A stretch of 64,000 nt of DNA from Halobacillus litoralis (GTDB taxonomy: Bacteria > Bacillota > Bacilli > Bacillales > Halobacillaceae), in contig NZ_WMEZ01000001.1 in assembly GCF_009856415.1 (NCBI RefSeq), forward strand, positions 496,001 to 560,000, written 5' to 3'. The notes under the pieces were generated by a model. That model worked only from the letters and a program-made list of their open reading frames with translations, had not been told where the DNA came from and made no database searches. The translations under genes and the position numbers were made by a program. Shown one piece after another: positions 7,307 through 15,778 of the stretch (position 1 is its first letter; each line of letters starts with the position of its first letter).

Positions 7307-8755
7307 TTAATGGCTTTCTGCTTTTTGATATTCACGCTCTGCTTCTGGTTCATTGACTTGCTCTTCATCCGGCGGATAGGTCCGCTTGACGAAGAAAGCG
7401 AGAATCAACCCGGCAAGGGACAATGCCGTGACGATAAAGAATGCGATGTTCACACCATAAATCGAAGGGTGGTCGATCGTCGGATTGCTTTCGGCGGATT
7501 GGGCCGTTGTTGTCATCACGGTGACGAGAATCGCTGTACCGACAGAAGCTGCTACCATCCGCATCGTGTTGCTCATCGCAGCCCCGTGGGGGATGAGCTT
7601 TTTAGGCAATTGATTCAATCCTGCTGTCGTCACAGGCATCATGACCATTGATAATCCGAACATACGGATCGCGTATAAGACAGTGATCGTCGTGAATGTC
7701 GTCTCGATGTTCAAGAATGAAAAGGCAAGCGTTGCTCCTGTAATGATCGTGAGTCCGACAACAGCGAGCAGTCGCGCACCGATTTTGTCAAAAATACGCC
7801 CGGTGATCGGTGACATGAATGCTGTGATGACCGCCCCCGGAAGTAAAGCGAGCCCGGATTCAAAAGCAGAGAAATCACGCATGTCCTGCATATACAATGG
7901 AATCAAGGTTTCTGCTCCGATCAATCCTAAGAAAGTAATCATGGCGATAACCGTCGTGATGGCAAAGACTGGGTACTTGAAAACGCGGAACTCCAGCATC
8001 GGGTGGTGCATCCGTAATTGTCTCCGAATGAACAAGGTCAAGGTTACGGCACCGATGAGCAAGACGGTTACCGTGTCGATGCTCGTCCATCCCTGGTTTC
8101 CAGCTAGTGTGAAACCGTATAAAAGTCCTCCGAACCCTATGGAAGATAGGATGATGGAAACTGGATCAACCTTAGGATAGGAGAGTTCGGTAACGTTTTT
8201 CAGGATGAAGTAGGCGAGAACAATAATCAAAATGGCCAGAGGTAAGATCATCCAGAACAAATATCTCCACGTATAGGCGGATGTGATATAACCGCTGAGC
8301 GCAGGTCCAATCGCTGGTGCGAATGAAATGACGAGTCCGATATATCCCATAGCTGCTCCGCGTTTATGGACGGGGAAAATCATGAGAAAAACCGTCTGCA
8401 TCAAAGGCAGCATCACCCCTGCTCCAGCGGACTGGACGACCCTTCCTAAAAGGAGGAGGGGGAAATTCAATGCCAGTCCACCAAGAATCGTCCCGAATGC
8501 AAAGACACTCATGGCCGATATGAAAAGCTGCCTCGTTGTGAATCGCTCGATAAGGAATGCACTGACAGGGATCATTACACCGTTCACGAGCATGAAAACG
8601 GTGGTCAGCCACTGGGCGGAGTTCGCTGTTACATTCATCTCATCCATGATGGGAGGGATGGCTGTAATCATGAGCGTCTGATTTAATATCGTAATAAAGG
8701 AACCAGCCAGTAAAAGGGCTGCCATGAGCACTTTGTTGGTGCCTTTGGATGTCAT
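7307..8755 (-). CDS. DHA2-family MFS multidrug efflux transporter
   Basis: A 482-residue major facilitator with 14 predicted membrane helices, the DHA2 (EmrB/QacA/LmrB) topology. 'LNQTLMITAIPPIM' in TM1 and 'W-L-T-T-x-F-M-L-x-x-G' in TM2 are the usual DHA2 motifs. 'RFTTRQLF' is motif A, and 'GRVVQSAGAGVMLPL' matches the TM4 R-x-x-Q-x-x-G segment. The C-terminus is hydrophilic and acidic. GGAGGACG sits before the ATG on the minus strand. Such pumps export drugs, lincosamides or dyes using the proton gradient; the substrate is not predictable. It appears monocistronic. Confidence 0.9.
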   Translation of the reverse strand: MTSKGTNKVLMAALLLAGSFITILNQTLMITAIPPIMDEMNVTANSAQWLTTVFMLVNGVMIPVSAFLIERFTTRQLFISAMSVFAFGTILGGLALNFPLLLLGRVVQSAGAGVMLPLMQTVFLMIFPVHKRGAAMGYIGLVISFAPAIGPALSGYITSAYTWRYLFWMILPLAILIIVLAYFILKNVTELSYPKVDPVSIILSSIGFGGLLYGFTLAGNQGWTSIDTVTVLLIGAVTLTLFIRRQLRMHHPMLEFRVFKYPVFAITTVIAMITFLGLIGAETLIPLYMQDMRDFSAFESGLALLPGAVITAFMSPITGRIFDKIGARLLAVVGLTIITGATLAFSFLNIETTFTTITVLYAIRMFGLSMVMMPVTTAGLNQLPKKLIPHGAAMSNTMRMVAASVGTAILVTVMTTTAQSAESNPTIDHPSIYGVNIAFFIVTALSLAGLILAFFVKRTYPPDEEQVNEPEAEREYQKAESH

Positions 8756-9050
8756 AATGTCGTCCTCCTATGAATCAACTAATATAACATTATACTCCTG
8801 GCTGGGATGGAAGAACAACTCATCCAACTCAGTTTACTAGTTTAATATTATGTAAACTTCATTGGTGCTTTTTTCTTCGGAAAAAGAAGATCATGAATAG
8901 AGCGGTAAGCCATGACCATCCACTAATAGGGAACAGGAAAACCTCGATGGTATCCTACATCCATCGAGGTTTTCTGTTTTAAAGATTTTTTGAAGATGTT
9001 ACTTTACATAAGCGCTCACTTCTTAGATTGAAAGAAAATAAAGGGGGAGC
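8756..9050. other. Intergenic region between DHA2 transporter and ugd
   Basis: This holds the leader of the minus-strand transporter gene and a terminator at 8938-8973. No coding sequence is seen. Confidence 0.6.
8938..8973 (-). terminator. Terminator for the glycosyltransferase-ugd transcript
   Basis: AAAACCTCGATGG pairs with CCATCGAGGTTTT, 13 bp with a 10-nt loop. It lies about 80 bp beyond the ugd stop codon in its direction of transcription. Confidence 0.75.
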
Positions 9051-10376
9051 TTACAAAAGCTTGAATTTTATGGATTGCTTATTTGTGATGAGTCCTTCAT
9101 ACGGTTGGCGTCCTACAGAATGGTACTCGATGGTTCTACCTTCAAAATCCTCCCGTGCATAACAATTACGCCCATCAAATAGGACGGCTTCCTTCATTGT
9201 ATTTTCATAGACGTCTAAAGGTAAGTCACTGATGGAAGGCCACTCTGTGCAGATCATCGCAAAGTCGGCACCTGATAACACTTCATGGATGGAATTATTG
9301 ACTGCACAGTAAGGGATGTTTTTGACGACAGGATCATAAGCGATCGGAATGGACCCGAGTTTTTGGAGGCGTTTGATCAGCGAAATCCCCGGAGATTCAC
9401 GGATATCATCGGTATTCGGTTTAAAAGCAAGTCCAAGTACCGCAACGTGCTTTCCCTTCAGGCTGCCATAGCGTTTCAATGCTTTATCAATCAAAAGGTT
9501 CTTTTGCCTTTCATTCACATCCATGACCGCAGATAGGAGCTTGAAGGGATGACCGGTTTCCTGTGCCACCTGGACCAGAGCTTTGGTGTCTTTTGGGAAA
9601 CATGAGCCGCCAAACCCGATTCCTGCCCGTAGGAATTGCTCTCCTATGCGACTGTCCATCCCCATTCCTTGGGCCACTTGCTCTATATCTGCACCTAAAT
9701 CCCCGCAGACAGAAGAGATTTCATTGATGAAACTGATTTTCGTCGCCAAAAAAGCATTGGACGCATATTTGATCATTTCTGCACTTAACGGGTCTGTCTG
9801 CAAAAACGGAGTGTTGATTTTACTGTAGATATCTTCAAGGAATCGTCCTGCATTATTGTCTGTAGAGCCGATGACGATGCGGTCACCATAAAAGAAATCA
9901 TGAAGAGCGGATCCTTCTCTAAGAAACTCTGGATTGGATACGACATGGAACGTCCGTCCAGAATCCGACTGCATCCATTCACGGACTTTCTGATTGGTTC
10001 CAGGAGGGACCGTACTTTTGATAATGATCAGTGTTCCATCGTTGATATAGGGGGATAGGTTCTGGACGGCACTCTTTACATAAGAGAGATCCGCCGACCC
10101 GTCTTCGTTTTCCGGTGTGCCGACGGCAATGAAAATGGCTTCTGCGTGGTGAACAGCTTTTTTCAGGATGGTCGTGAAACGCAGTCTTTTTTCTAAAAGG
10201 TTGGATTTTATCAATGATAAGAGTCCAGGCTCATGGAAAGGACAATGTCCATCGTTCAAGGCGTCTATCCTTTCCTCATCAATATCCACACAAGTGACTT
10301 CATGACCGAGGTTCGCAAGACAGGTTCCAGTAACCAAACCGACGTAACCTGTACCGATGACTGTGATTTTTCTCAT
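9051..10376 (-). CDS. ugd: UDP-glucose 6-dehydrogenase
   Basis: A protein of about 441 residues that oxidises UDP-glucose to UDP-glucuronate with two NAD+. The N-terminal NAD motif 'GTGYVGLVTG' starts at residue 7. The catalytic cysteine lies in 'GIGFGGSCFPKD', the central signature of the UDP-glucose/GDP-mannose dehydrogenase family, and 'FKPNTDDIRESP' marks the C-terminal UDP-binding domain. Two ATGs are available; the one at 10376 is better spaced from AGGAG than that at 10382. It follows the glycosyltransferase gene by 12 bp, so UDP-glucuronate made here is probably the donor, or precursor of the donor, for that enzyme. The B. subtilis relatives are TuaD and YtcA. Confidence 0.93.
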   Translation of the reverse strand: MRKITVIGTGYVGLVTGTCLANLGHEVTCVDIDEERIDALNDGHCPFHEPGLLSLIKSNLLEKRLRFTTILKKAVHHAEAIFIAVGTPENEDGSADLSYVKSAVQNLSPYINDGTLIIIKSTVPPGTNQKVREWMQSDSGRTFHVVSNPEFLREGSALHDFFYGDRIVIGSTDNNAGRFLEDIYSKINTPFLQTDPLSAEMIKYASNAFLATKISFINEISSVCGDLGADIEQVAQGMGMDSRIGEQFLRAGIGFGGSCFPKDTKALVQVAQETGHPFKLLSAVMDVNERQKNLLIDKALKRYGSLKGKHVAVLGLAFKPNTDDIRESPGISLIKRLQKLGSIPIAYDPVVKNIPYCAVNNSIHEVLSGADFAMICTEWPSISDLPLDVYENTMKEAVLFDGRNCYAREDFEGRTIEYHSVGRQPYEGLITNKQSIKFKLL

Positions 10377-10394
10377 ATTCATCTTCTCCTGTCC

Positions 10395-11537
10395 CTAGGC
10401 GAAAGAGGCGAGCTTCACTTCGCCAATCGCATCTTTGTAATCTCTGAGCAGTTGTTCAAAGATTTCTTCCCATGAACTCTCGAGCGCTTCTTGCCGTGCC
10501 TGTTTTCTCATTGATGCCAGCCTTTTTTGATCAGAAAGAAGTTCGATGATTCCCTGGGTGAAAGAGTTATGATCATGCGGTGTACATAACAAGCCTGTTT
10601 TTCCATGGTTCACAATCTCGGTTACACCACCGGCGTTTGCGGCGACTACAGGTGTTCCGGAGGATAAGGATTCTAGAACGACGTTACCGAACGTTTCGGT
10701 GGCTGAGGGAAAAATGAATAACGTGGAAGAGGCGTAAATGCGAGCAAGACTTTCTCCATCCTGATAACCGGCGAATGTCATGTTCTGAGGGGCAACCGAC
10801 TGAAGATGATTACGTAAAGGACCGTCTCCTACGATGAGCCAGTGAATGTTTTTATTCATAACGTGAGGGAGGTTTTTGGCCACATTCATGAGGGTGTCGA
10901 GTCCTTTTTCCGGTGCGAGTCTTCCGACATAGGTTAATAGGATAGGGGCGTCGATTTTGAAATGCTTTCGTACACGATCATCACTTTGAACAGGGGAAAA
11001 GTGATGATGGTCCACACCTCTCTGCCACAGTTCGATCTTGTGGAACCCGTGAAGCTCTAATTCTCTTTTCGTATGAAGGGAAGGGACGAATGTCTTTTTT
11101 AAAGGCTGATGGAACCATTGCATATATTTCCAGACAAAAGGGGAGAGGAAAGACAATTTATAATAGTCTAAATATTGATCGAAATGCGTATGATAAGAAC
11201 CCACGAGCGGAATGTCCATTTTCTTTCCGAAATGGAGCCCCGCGAGACCGAGGTTGAAGGGGGTGGCGATATGAATCAGGTCGGGCTGGAAAACGTCAAG
11301 ATCTCTTTTGATTTTCATCAAATTAGGAAGAGCCAGACGGCATTCCGGATATAACCAGAAAGGAACACTGTTAAATCTATGAATAGAATCGCCGTACTCT
11401 TCATTGCTTCTCACGTCTGGAGCATACACCCTGTAAGGAATGCGTTTCTTATCAAGGTATCCGGTCCATCTTTTTAATGTACGAGCGACTCCATTGACTT
11501 GTGGTACATACGTATCTGTGAAAATCGCCACTTTCAT
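10395..11537 (-). CDS. Glycosyltransferase family 4 (glycolipid-type)
   Basis: A 380-residue GT-B enzyme. The start 'MKVAIFTDTYVPQVNG' is typical of the GT4 subgroup containing SQD2, MgtA and diacylglycerol glucuronosyl/mannosyl transferases. The nucleotide-sugar motif 'YVGRLAPEKGLDTL' and the E-x7-E element 'PSATETFGNVVLESLSSGTPVVA' (split across two helices) are both present. An upstream in-frame start at 11624 is rejected because AAGGGGGAATGG precedes the ATG at 11537 and the family begins with this strand. With ugd directly downstream, a glucuronosyl lipid is the most economical product; this is inference. Confidence 0.88.
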   Translation of the reverse strand: MKVAIFTDTYVPQVNGVARTLKRWTGYLDKKRIPYRVYAPDVRSNEEYGDSIHRFNSVPFWLYPECRLALPNLMKIKRDLDVFQPDLIHIATPFNLGLAGLHFGKKMDIPLVGSYHTHFDQYLDYYKLSFLSPFVWKYMQWFHQPLKKTFVPSLHTKRELELHGFHKIELWQRGVDHHHFSPVQSDDRVRKHFKIDAPILLTYVGRLAPEKGLDTLMNVAKNLPHVMNKNIHWLIVGDGPLRNHLQSVAPQNMTFAGYQDGESLARIYASSTLFIFPSATETFGNVVLESLSSGTPVVAANAGGVTEIVNHGKTGLLCTPHDHNSFTQGIIELLSDQKRLASMRKQARQEALESSWEEIFEQLLRDYKDAIGEVKLASFA

Positions 11538-11682
11538 TCTTCCATTCCCCCTTTTTAACCGAAGAGCGGTGTGTGTCCTTGTCCTTCGGTACTTATCTAT
11601 TCGCTGGAAAAAGGGTTTATGCAAGAGAGGGAAGAATGGAACACATCTTTACATGAGCTTGACAAAAAGGAGAGAACGACAA

Positions 11683-11704
11683 AAAACCTGCCTATGCAGG
11701 TTTT
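11683..11704 (-). terminator. Terminator for the 33-residue peptide gene
   Basis: AAAACCTGC and GCAGGTTTT form a 9-bp stem with a 4-nt loop. On the minus strand six T follow, about 90 bp after the stop of the short gene at 11791-11892. Confidence 0.75.
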
Positions 11705-11790
11705 GTCAGAAGATTATGGAGGCTGCTACCGGGTTATGTTGGAAAGTATGGCGATGGAATGAAGAGAGTTTCGTGGAAGGCTGTGTATAA

Positions 11791-11892
11791 TTACGCTGAT
11801 TTTTTTGTAAGAGAGTGTTGGCTGACGGCTTTTAATAGGGTCATCTTGTCTTGGTTTGTCAACTTGTTCCAAATGCCCACTTTAATGTTCAT
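11791..11892 (-). CDS. Candidate 33-residue peptide gene
   Basis: On the minus strand an ATG at 11892 is preceded by an excellent TAAGGAGG box nine bases away and is open for 33 codons, beginning 'MNIKVGIWNKL' and ending 'LTKKSA'. The peptide is basic and probably forms one amphipathic helix. The unit has its own terminator at 11683-11704 and stands alone between two larger genes. The family is not recognised. The ribosome binding site and terminator are the main support; length alone would not justify the call. Confidence 0.5.
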   Translation of the reverse strand: MNIKVGIWNKLTNQDKMTLLKAVSQHSLTKKSA

Positions 11893-12148
11893 CTTTTGTT
11901 TCCTCCTTAGTGTTTGATGGGGCTAACGAAATTTTGACGAACAGACATCACCGCTTTGTTCATACTTAGCATATACCGTCATTTAATCAAGATTAAACAA
12001 CAAAAATATCTACAAAATTCGAGCGTCTCAACGTTTTGAAGAAGGTTAAGGCATGAAAGTGTCGAATATATAAAATAAGCCTGTAAGAAAACAAAGAATC
12101 CAGGCTTAAAACTTGAGAAAATGTAAAAAAGAAGAGGAGGAAGTTTTC
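11893..12148. other. Divergent intergenic region
   Basis: AT-rich leader region between the minus-strand peptide gene and the plus-strand DinB-like gene. It contains an AAGCCTG/CAGGCTT hairpin near 12076-12106 and no convincing gene. Confidence 0.5.
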
Positions 12149-12679
12149 ATGATTTCTTATCAAGTTCAATCAGAAAAAGGTTTTACTGAGAAAATCGGGG
12201 AACTCGTATGTATGCTTGAACACGCACGTGCGGTGACGATTCAGGAAGTAGCGGATCTCACGCAGGATGAACTTGATGAGTGCGAAACCGGTGGAAACTC
12301 CATTGGTATGCTTCTCTCCCACATGGCGGCGATTGAGTTTGTCCATCAAGCCATCAGTTTTGACGAGAGGGATTTAACAGAGGATGAACAGGAAGAATGG
12401 GGAGCGGCGCTTGAACTGGGGGACAGGGCCCGCGCGAAATTCCGATCTTTACCGGTGGACGACTATTTGGATCTCCTTGAGGCGACGAGAGATATGACGC
12501 TTGAATACTTGAAAGAAAAGGACGATGATTGGCTGTTCGAGGAACGATCCTGGCCGAATGGCGTGAAATACAACCCTTACTACCTTTGGTTCCATGTCAT
12601 GGAAGATGAAATCAGCCACCGCGGGCAGATCCGTGCCATGATCCGTTCGAAGAAACAGCGGAAAATCAGTAGTTTCTAA
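12149..12679 (+). CDS. DinB-fold protein (DUF664-like)
   Basis: A 176-residue member of the DinB/DUF664 four-helix superfamily. The metal-site histidines are seen in 'MLLSHMAAIE' near residue 57, 'WFHVMEDEISHRGQIR' near 150 and its second His, matching the N-terminal helix-2 His plus the H-x3-D/E-x3-H C-terminal pair. It is unusually acidic. The ATG at 12149 is chosen for the AGGAGGAAG box; an upstream in-frame start at 12113 lacks one. It stands alone, with a terminator downstream. It is the second DinB-like protein in the window and only distantly similar to the one at 2986. Confidence 0.8.
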   Translation: MISYQVQSEKGFTEKIGELVCMLEHARAVTIQEVADLTQDELDECETGGNSIGMLLSHMAAIEFVHQAISFDERDLTEDEQEEWGAALELGDRARAKFRSLPVDDYLDLLEATRDMTLEYLKEKDDDWLFEERSWPNGVKYNPYYLWFHVMEDEISHRGQIRAMIRSKKQRKISSF

Positions 12680-12703
12680 CATAAAAAATAGGTTTATAAG
12701 ATC

Positions 12704-12751
12704 ATACTAAAATAGAACTTCCTTAATATGGGAAGTTCTATTTTTTAGTAT
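12704..12751. terminator. Terminator after DUF664-like gene
   Basis: ATACTAAAATAGAACTTCC pairs with GGGAAGTTCTATTTTTTAGT, a long stem with a 7-nt loop and a T run. Confidence 0.85.
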
Positions 12752-12779
12752 CCCATGATCCATTTACATACTCGTCCAT

Positions 12780-13085
12780 TCAATCAGAATGCTGTCCAAT
12801 ACCCTTTCCGCCTCTTGTTTGTAAGGTTTCGACTCTCTCCATTCCCGTTATGAATGGTTTTGCGCGCCGGATCAACGATTGTGTAGTTTCGAGAGTCAGA
12901 GAAGCTTGATGAGCATCTTCGCTCTTCCACACTTCATAAACAAAGACAGCATTTGGTTCACTTTCAGAAATATTCACGAGATAGACATCGCAGTCATTAA
13001 GGTTCTGCAAGGATTCAGCTGCTTCCAACAAAAGATCCACCATTGTTTCACGTTCACCTTCCAGCACAGTAAACTTACCGAACAA
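12780..13085 (-). CDS. Antibiotic biosynthesis monooxygenase (ABM) domain protein, 5' end apparently frameshifted
   Basis: About 100 residues of a single ABM-fold (dimeric ferredoxin-like) domain: 'FGKFTVLEGERETMVDLLLEAA', 'DCDVYLVNIS', 'VFVYEVWKSEDAHQASL' and 'RAKPFITGM' match the YgiN-type quinol/haem monooxygenase group. The only in-frame start is a TTG at 13085 with no ribosome binding site. A well-placed ATG at 13104 with AAGGAGG upstream is one frame off; removing one T from the TTT at about 13084-13086 would join the two as 'MRNKIQLFGKF...'. Either the gene is newly broken, the base is a sequencing error, or translation uses the weak TTG. Confidence 0.65.
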   Translation of the reverse strand: MFGKFTVLEGERETMVDLLLEAAESLQNLNDCDVYLVNISESEPNAVFVYEVWKSEDAHQASLTLETTQSLIRRAKPFITGMERVETLQTRGGKGIGQHSD

Positions 13086-13217
13086 ACTGAATTTTGTTTC
13101 TCATGATCGGATCGTCCTCCTTTTTTTATGACCCGTTCAATGTTCTACAACTGGACCCAAATCCCCTTTTATTTCCACCACTCTTGCTAATAAAGATTCT
13201 ACATAGCCTTAAAGAAA

Positions 13218-13252
13218 GAAACGGCCCCCTACAATTCGTAGAGTGCCGCTTC
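13218..13252 (-). terminator. Terminator after pepF
   Basis: On the minus strand GAAGCGGC pairs with GCCGTTTC (one G-T pair), supported by an inner CTAC/GTAG stem and a T-rich tail. It lies just beyond the pepF stop. Confidence 0.6.
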
Positions 13253-13259
13253 TCCATTT

Positions 13260-15041
13260 TTACGATAGATCGTTTTCTGTTCTCTTGAGGTAATCTTCAA
13301 TGGCTTCCTCCAAGGGGCGGAAGGACTCGTTCCAGAACGTCTGCGTGTTTAGGTCTTGGCCGAGAAAGTCTGCACACAGTTCATCCATCGGCAAATCTCC
13401 CGAATGACTTAAAAGGTCCTCGTACTTTTCAGGGAATGATGTTGGACTTTCTTTGTATTGAGAGTAAATGCCATTACTGAACAGATAACCGATTGTGTAG
13501 GGAAGGTTATAAAAAGCTTTTTCGGTATCATAAAAATGAGGGATGCTCATCCAATTATAAGCATTCACATGTTCCAGCTCTTCTCCGAACCAGTCCCGTT
13601 CTTTTGCTTCCATCAAATCGATGATCTCTGAGGAAGAGAGCTTTCCTTGTTTTCGTTTTTCATAAAAATCATTTTCGAATTCAAATTTTGCAGGAATGAA
13701 GGTCGTATACTTCAGTCCATTGATAATTTTCATTTCTAAGAGGGAAAGGGCGTCTTCTTCTGTTTCTGCGAGATCGATGACAGCGTCCAATACTAGATTT
13801 TCCGCGAACGTGGACGCTGTTTCCGCAAGCCCTGTACCTGCATGCTGGGCGAAGCCGGGCTGTTCATGAAGCAACGTATTGTGATAAGCATGCCCGAGTT
13901 CATGCGCCATGGTCACAACATCCTGATACGTTCCTTGGAAGGAGAGGAGCACACGGCTTTCTTTCGCATGGGGAAACGAGGCACAAAAGGCACCGTGACG
14001 CTTGTTTTCGTGTGGCTCCGCATCGACCCATCCCTCATGGAAAGCCTGCTTGGCGAAGTCTCCGAGTTTCTCACTATATTGAGAGAACTGCTTGATAACA
14101 ATTTCCGTTGCCTCTTCATATGTAAGTGTAGTCTTAGCCGTGAAAGAAGGTGCATATAAATCATACCAGTCCGGTTTTGGAATGTCGTCGACCTGTGCTT
14201 TCCTTTTCAAGAATCGATACAAAAGATCCTTATGCTCATGTAAAGCTTTCATCATGCTGTTCACAGAGGATTCCGTAATTCTGTTCTGCTCATACATTTC
14301 TTTCAGTGGGTTCGTCCAGCCTCGCAACTCATACAAATCATTCCGGAAACCGGCGAAATGGTTAAAGATAATGGCAAACCGGTCCTGGTTCTGTTTGCAT
14401 ACCTCAATGATTGACGTTGCAATGGAAGCGCGGACAGACCGATCCTTCGATAACATCGCCTTCATGAAAGCCATATCAAATGAGAGTTCCGTCCGTTTAC
14501 CATCTTCCTCCACAGGAACACGAAGACTGGCGAATTCCTGCTCAAAAAGGTCTTCCCATCCCTCGAAACCATTCATGGATAAGGTGTGGATCGCCTGTTC
14601 CAATTCAGGCGCTAACCGGTCTTTCACCTGTTTTCTCCGCTCCATTAAAGACGTGTGGATTTCGGCAAATTCCTCAGCTCGCATCCATTCATGCCAGGAA
14701 GATTCATGGATCGCTGCGAGAGAATGATTGAAAGTCAGCAGCAAGGTCTCCATTTTTGCTTTTAAACGTTGGCTTTGATCCATAAAGTAGTGGCCATTAC
14801 GATCCTGCACATCTTCAGAAGATAGGCAGATCGCGTATTCATCAATGGCAAAAACGTCAGAGTAAAGCTTTTGTACTTCTTCTACCATCAATAGGAAATC
14901 GTTAAAGTTTTCAGGAGTTTTTGAGTGCTTGATCTGATTATGAAGGGTTTCCAATTGTTCATTCTTTTTCGTCAGTACATCTTCAAGCCCGTCAGGAAAA
15001 AGACGCTCCAAATCCCATTTTTTCATTACCGTGTTCTTCAT
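13260..15041 (-). CDS. pepF: Oligoendopeptidase F family metallopeptidase (M3B)
   Basis: A 593-residue cytosolic zinc peptidase. The catalytic H380-E-L-G-H384 motif is in 'MAHELGHAYHN', and the third zinc ligand is in the downstream 'AETASTFAENLV' segment, the typical M3B arrangement. Length matches the family (about 600). It degrades short peptides, and in Bacillus relatives affects quorum peptides and sporulation. The first ATG has a GGAGG box six bases before it. There is no neighbour on the same strand, so it is probably monocistronic. Confidence 0.92.
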   Translation of the reverse strand: MKNTVMKKWDLERLFPDGLEDVLTKKNEQLETLHNQIKHSKTPENFNDFLLMVEEVQKLYSDVFAIDEYAICLSSEDVQDRNGHYFMDQSQRLKAKMETLLLTFNHSLAAIHESSWHEWMRAEEFAEIHTSLMERRKQVKDRLAPELEQAIHTLSMNGFEGWEDLFEQEFASLRVPVEEDGKRTELSFDMAFMKAMLSKDRSVRASIATSIIEVCKQNQDRFAIIFNHFAGFRNDLYELRGWTNPLKEMYEQNRITESSVNSMMKALHEHKDLLYRFLKRKAQVDDIPKPDWYDLYAPSFTAKTTLTYEEATEIVIKQFSQYSEKLGDFAKQAFHEGWVDAEPHENKRHGAFCASFPHAKESRVLLSFQGTYQDVVTMAHELGHAYHNTLLHEQPGFAQHAGTGLAETASTFAENLVLDAVIDLAETEEDALSLLEMKIINGLKYTTFIPAKFEFENDFYEKRKQGKLSSSEIIDLMEAKERDWFGEELEHVNAYNWMSIPHFYDTEKAFYNLPYTIGYLFSNGIYSQYKESPTSFPEKYEDLLSHSGDLPMDELCADFLGQDLNTQTFWNESFRPLEEAIEDYLKRTENDLS

Positions 15042-15230
15042 ATGATTCCTCCTATGGTTTTGATAGTATTAGTGTAATAGACTTTGGAAAAATCTTCATC
15101 ATCCTCAAGACGGACTCCCGCTCCTATCCCCGACGCAGGAGCGCATTTTAAAAATATGTTGTTAAAAAATGGAGGAGGATTATTGAAAACTCAAGTTTGA
15201 GATGTCCTGGGTTAATTGCTTCATTTGAGC

Positions 15231-15405
15231 GTCAGGGGAGGCTGGGGAGCTACTCGTCTAGCTTCATCGACCTAATACTCGTGTCCAGCAGGGGGATCCC
15301 GCATTTGAACACTTTTCTGTGGGGGATCGCAGAGATTCCTCGGACTGCGTCCTACGGAATCTCGCTATCTCCTTATCCCCTGGACAGGTGCCCAATCACA
15401 CCTAT
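15231..15405 (+). repeat. GC-rich repeat, family 2, degenerate copy
   Basis: It shares with the copy at 50932-51240 the landmarks 'GGGGAGCTACTCGTCTAGC', 'CATCG', 'CCGCATTTGAACACTTT', 'CTGTGGGGGA' and a late 'GGAATCTCGC', but the middle long hairpin is absent. It sits in the pepF-dipeptidase gap with family-1 copy B downstream. The surrounding 15042-15778 region carries no convincing gene. Confidence 0.65.
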
Positions 15406-15555
15406 CGATCCATATACACGGGTCGAGCGTCTTCCGTATCCGCTGCTTTATAGTAAAAAGGGCTCTATAGCATGCGCTGGTACTCGGGGACTGTCTGTTT
15501 GAAAGTTGAATTCATCAACTTCCATAGCGTTCAATAACTGCTTGTTCTGGAAGGT

Positions 15556-15726
15556 GGTTTCGAGATACATGTATGGCAAAGGGGCGGAGGGGAATGGCGA
15601 GACTCCTGCGGGAAAAAAGGGCATGGTGAGACCCCACAGGACGAAGTCCGAGGAGGCTCACCGCGCTCCCGCGGAAAGCGAGCCATTCCCCGCAGCCCCC
15701 ATCCACTTAACAAAAGTCTCGAAACT
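15556..15726 (-). repeat. GC-rich nested-hairpin repeat, family 1, copy B (171 bp)
   Basis: The reverse complement matches copy A (4137-4307) almost base for base, with the same length and the same TTTCGAGA/TCTCGAAA ends. The apical stem is GGAC-TTC-GTCC, where copies A and C have a TGC loop. A flanking 'GTTCTGGAAGGTGG' outside the left end recurs outside copy C. It lies upstream of the dipeptidase gene. Confidence 0.9.
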
Positions 15727-15778
15727 GAGTATTCCACACCTGTGATGGAGCAAGATGATTTATAAGGAGGAGAAATAG

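Noticed and set aside
11571-11762. Plus-strand frame of 63 codons beside the glycosyltransferase
   Set aside because: It runs through the terminator hairpin at 11683-11704 and has no homology pattern or clear ribosome binding site.
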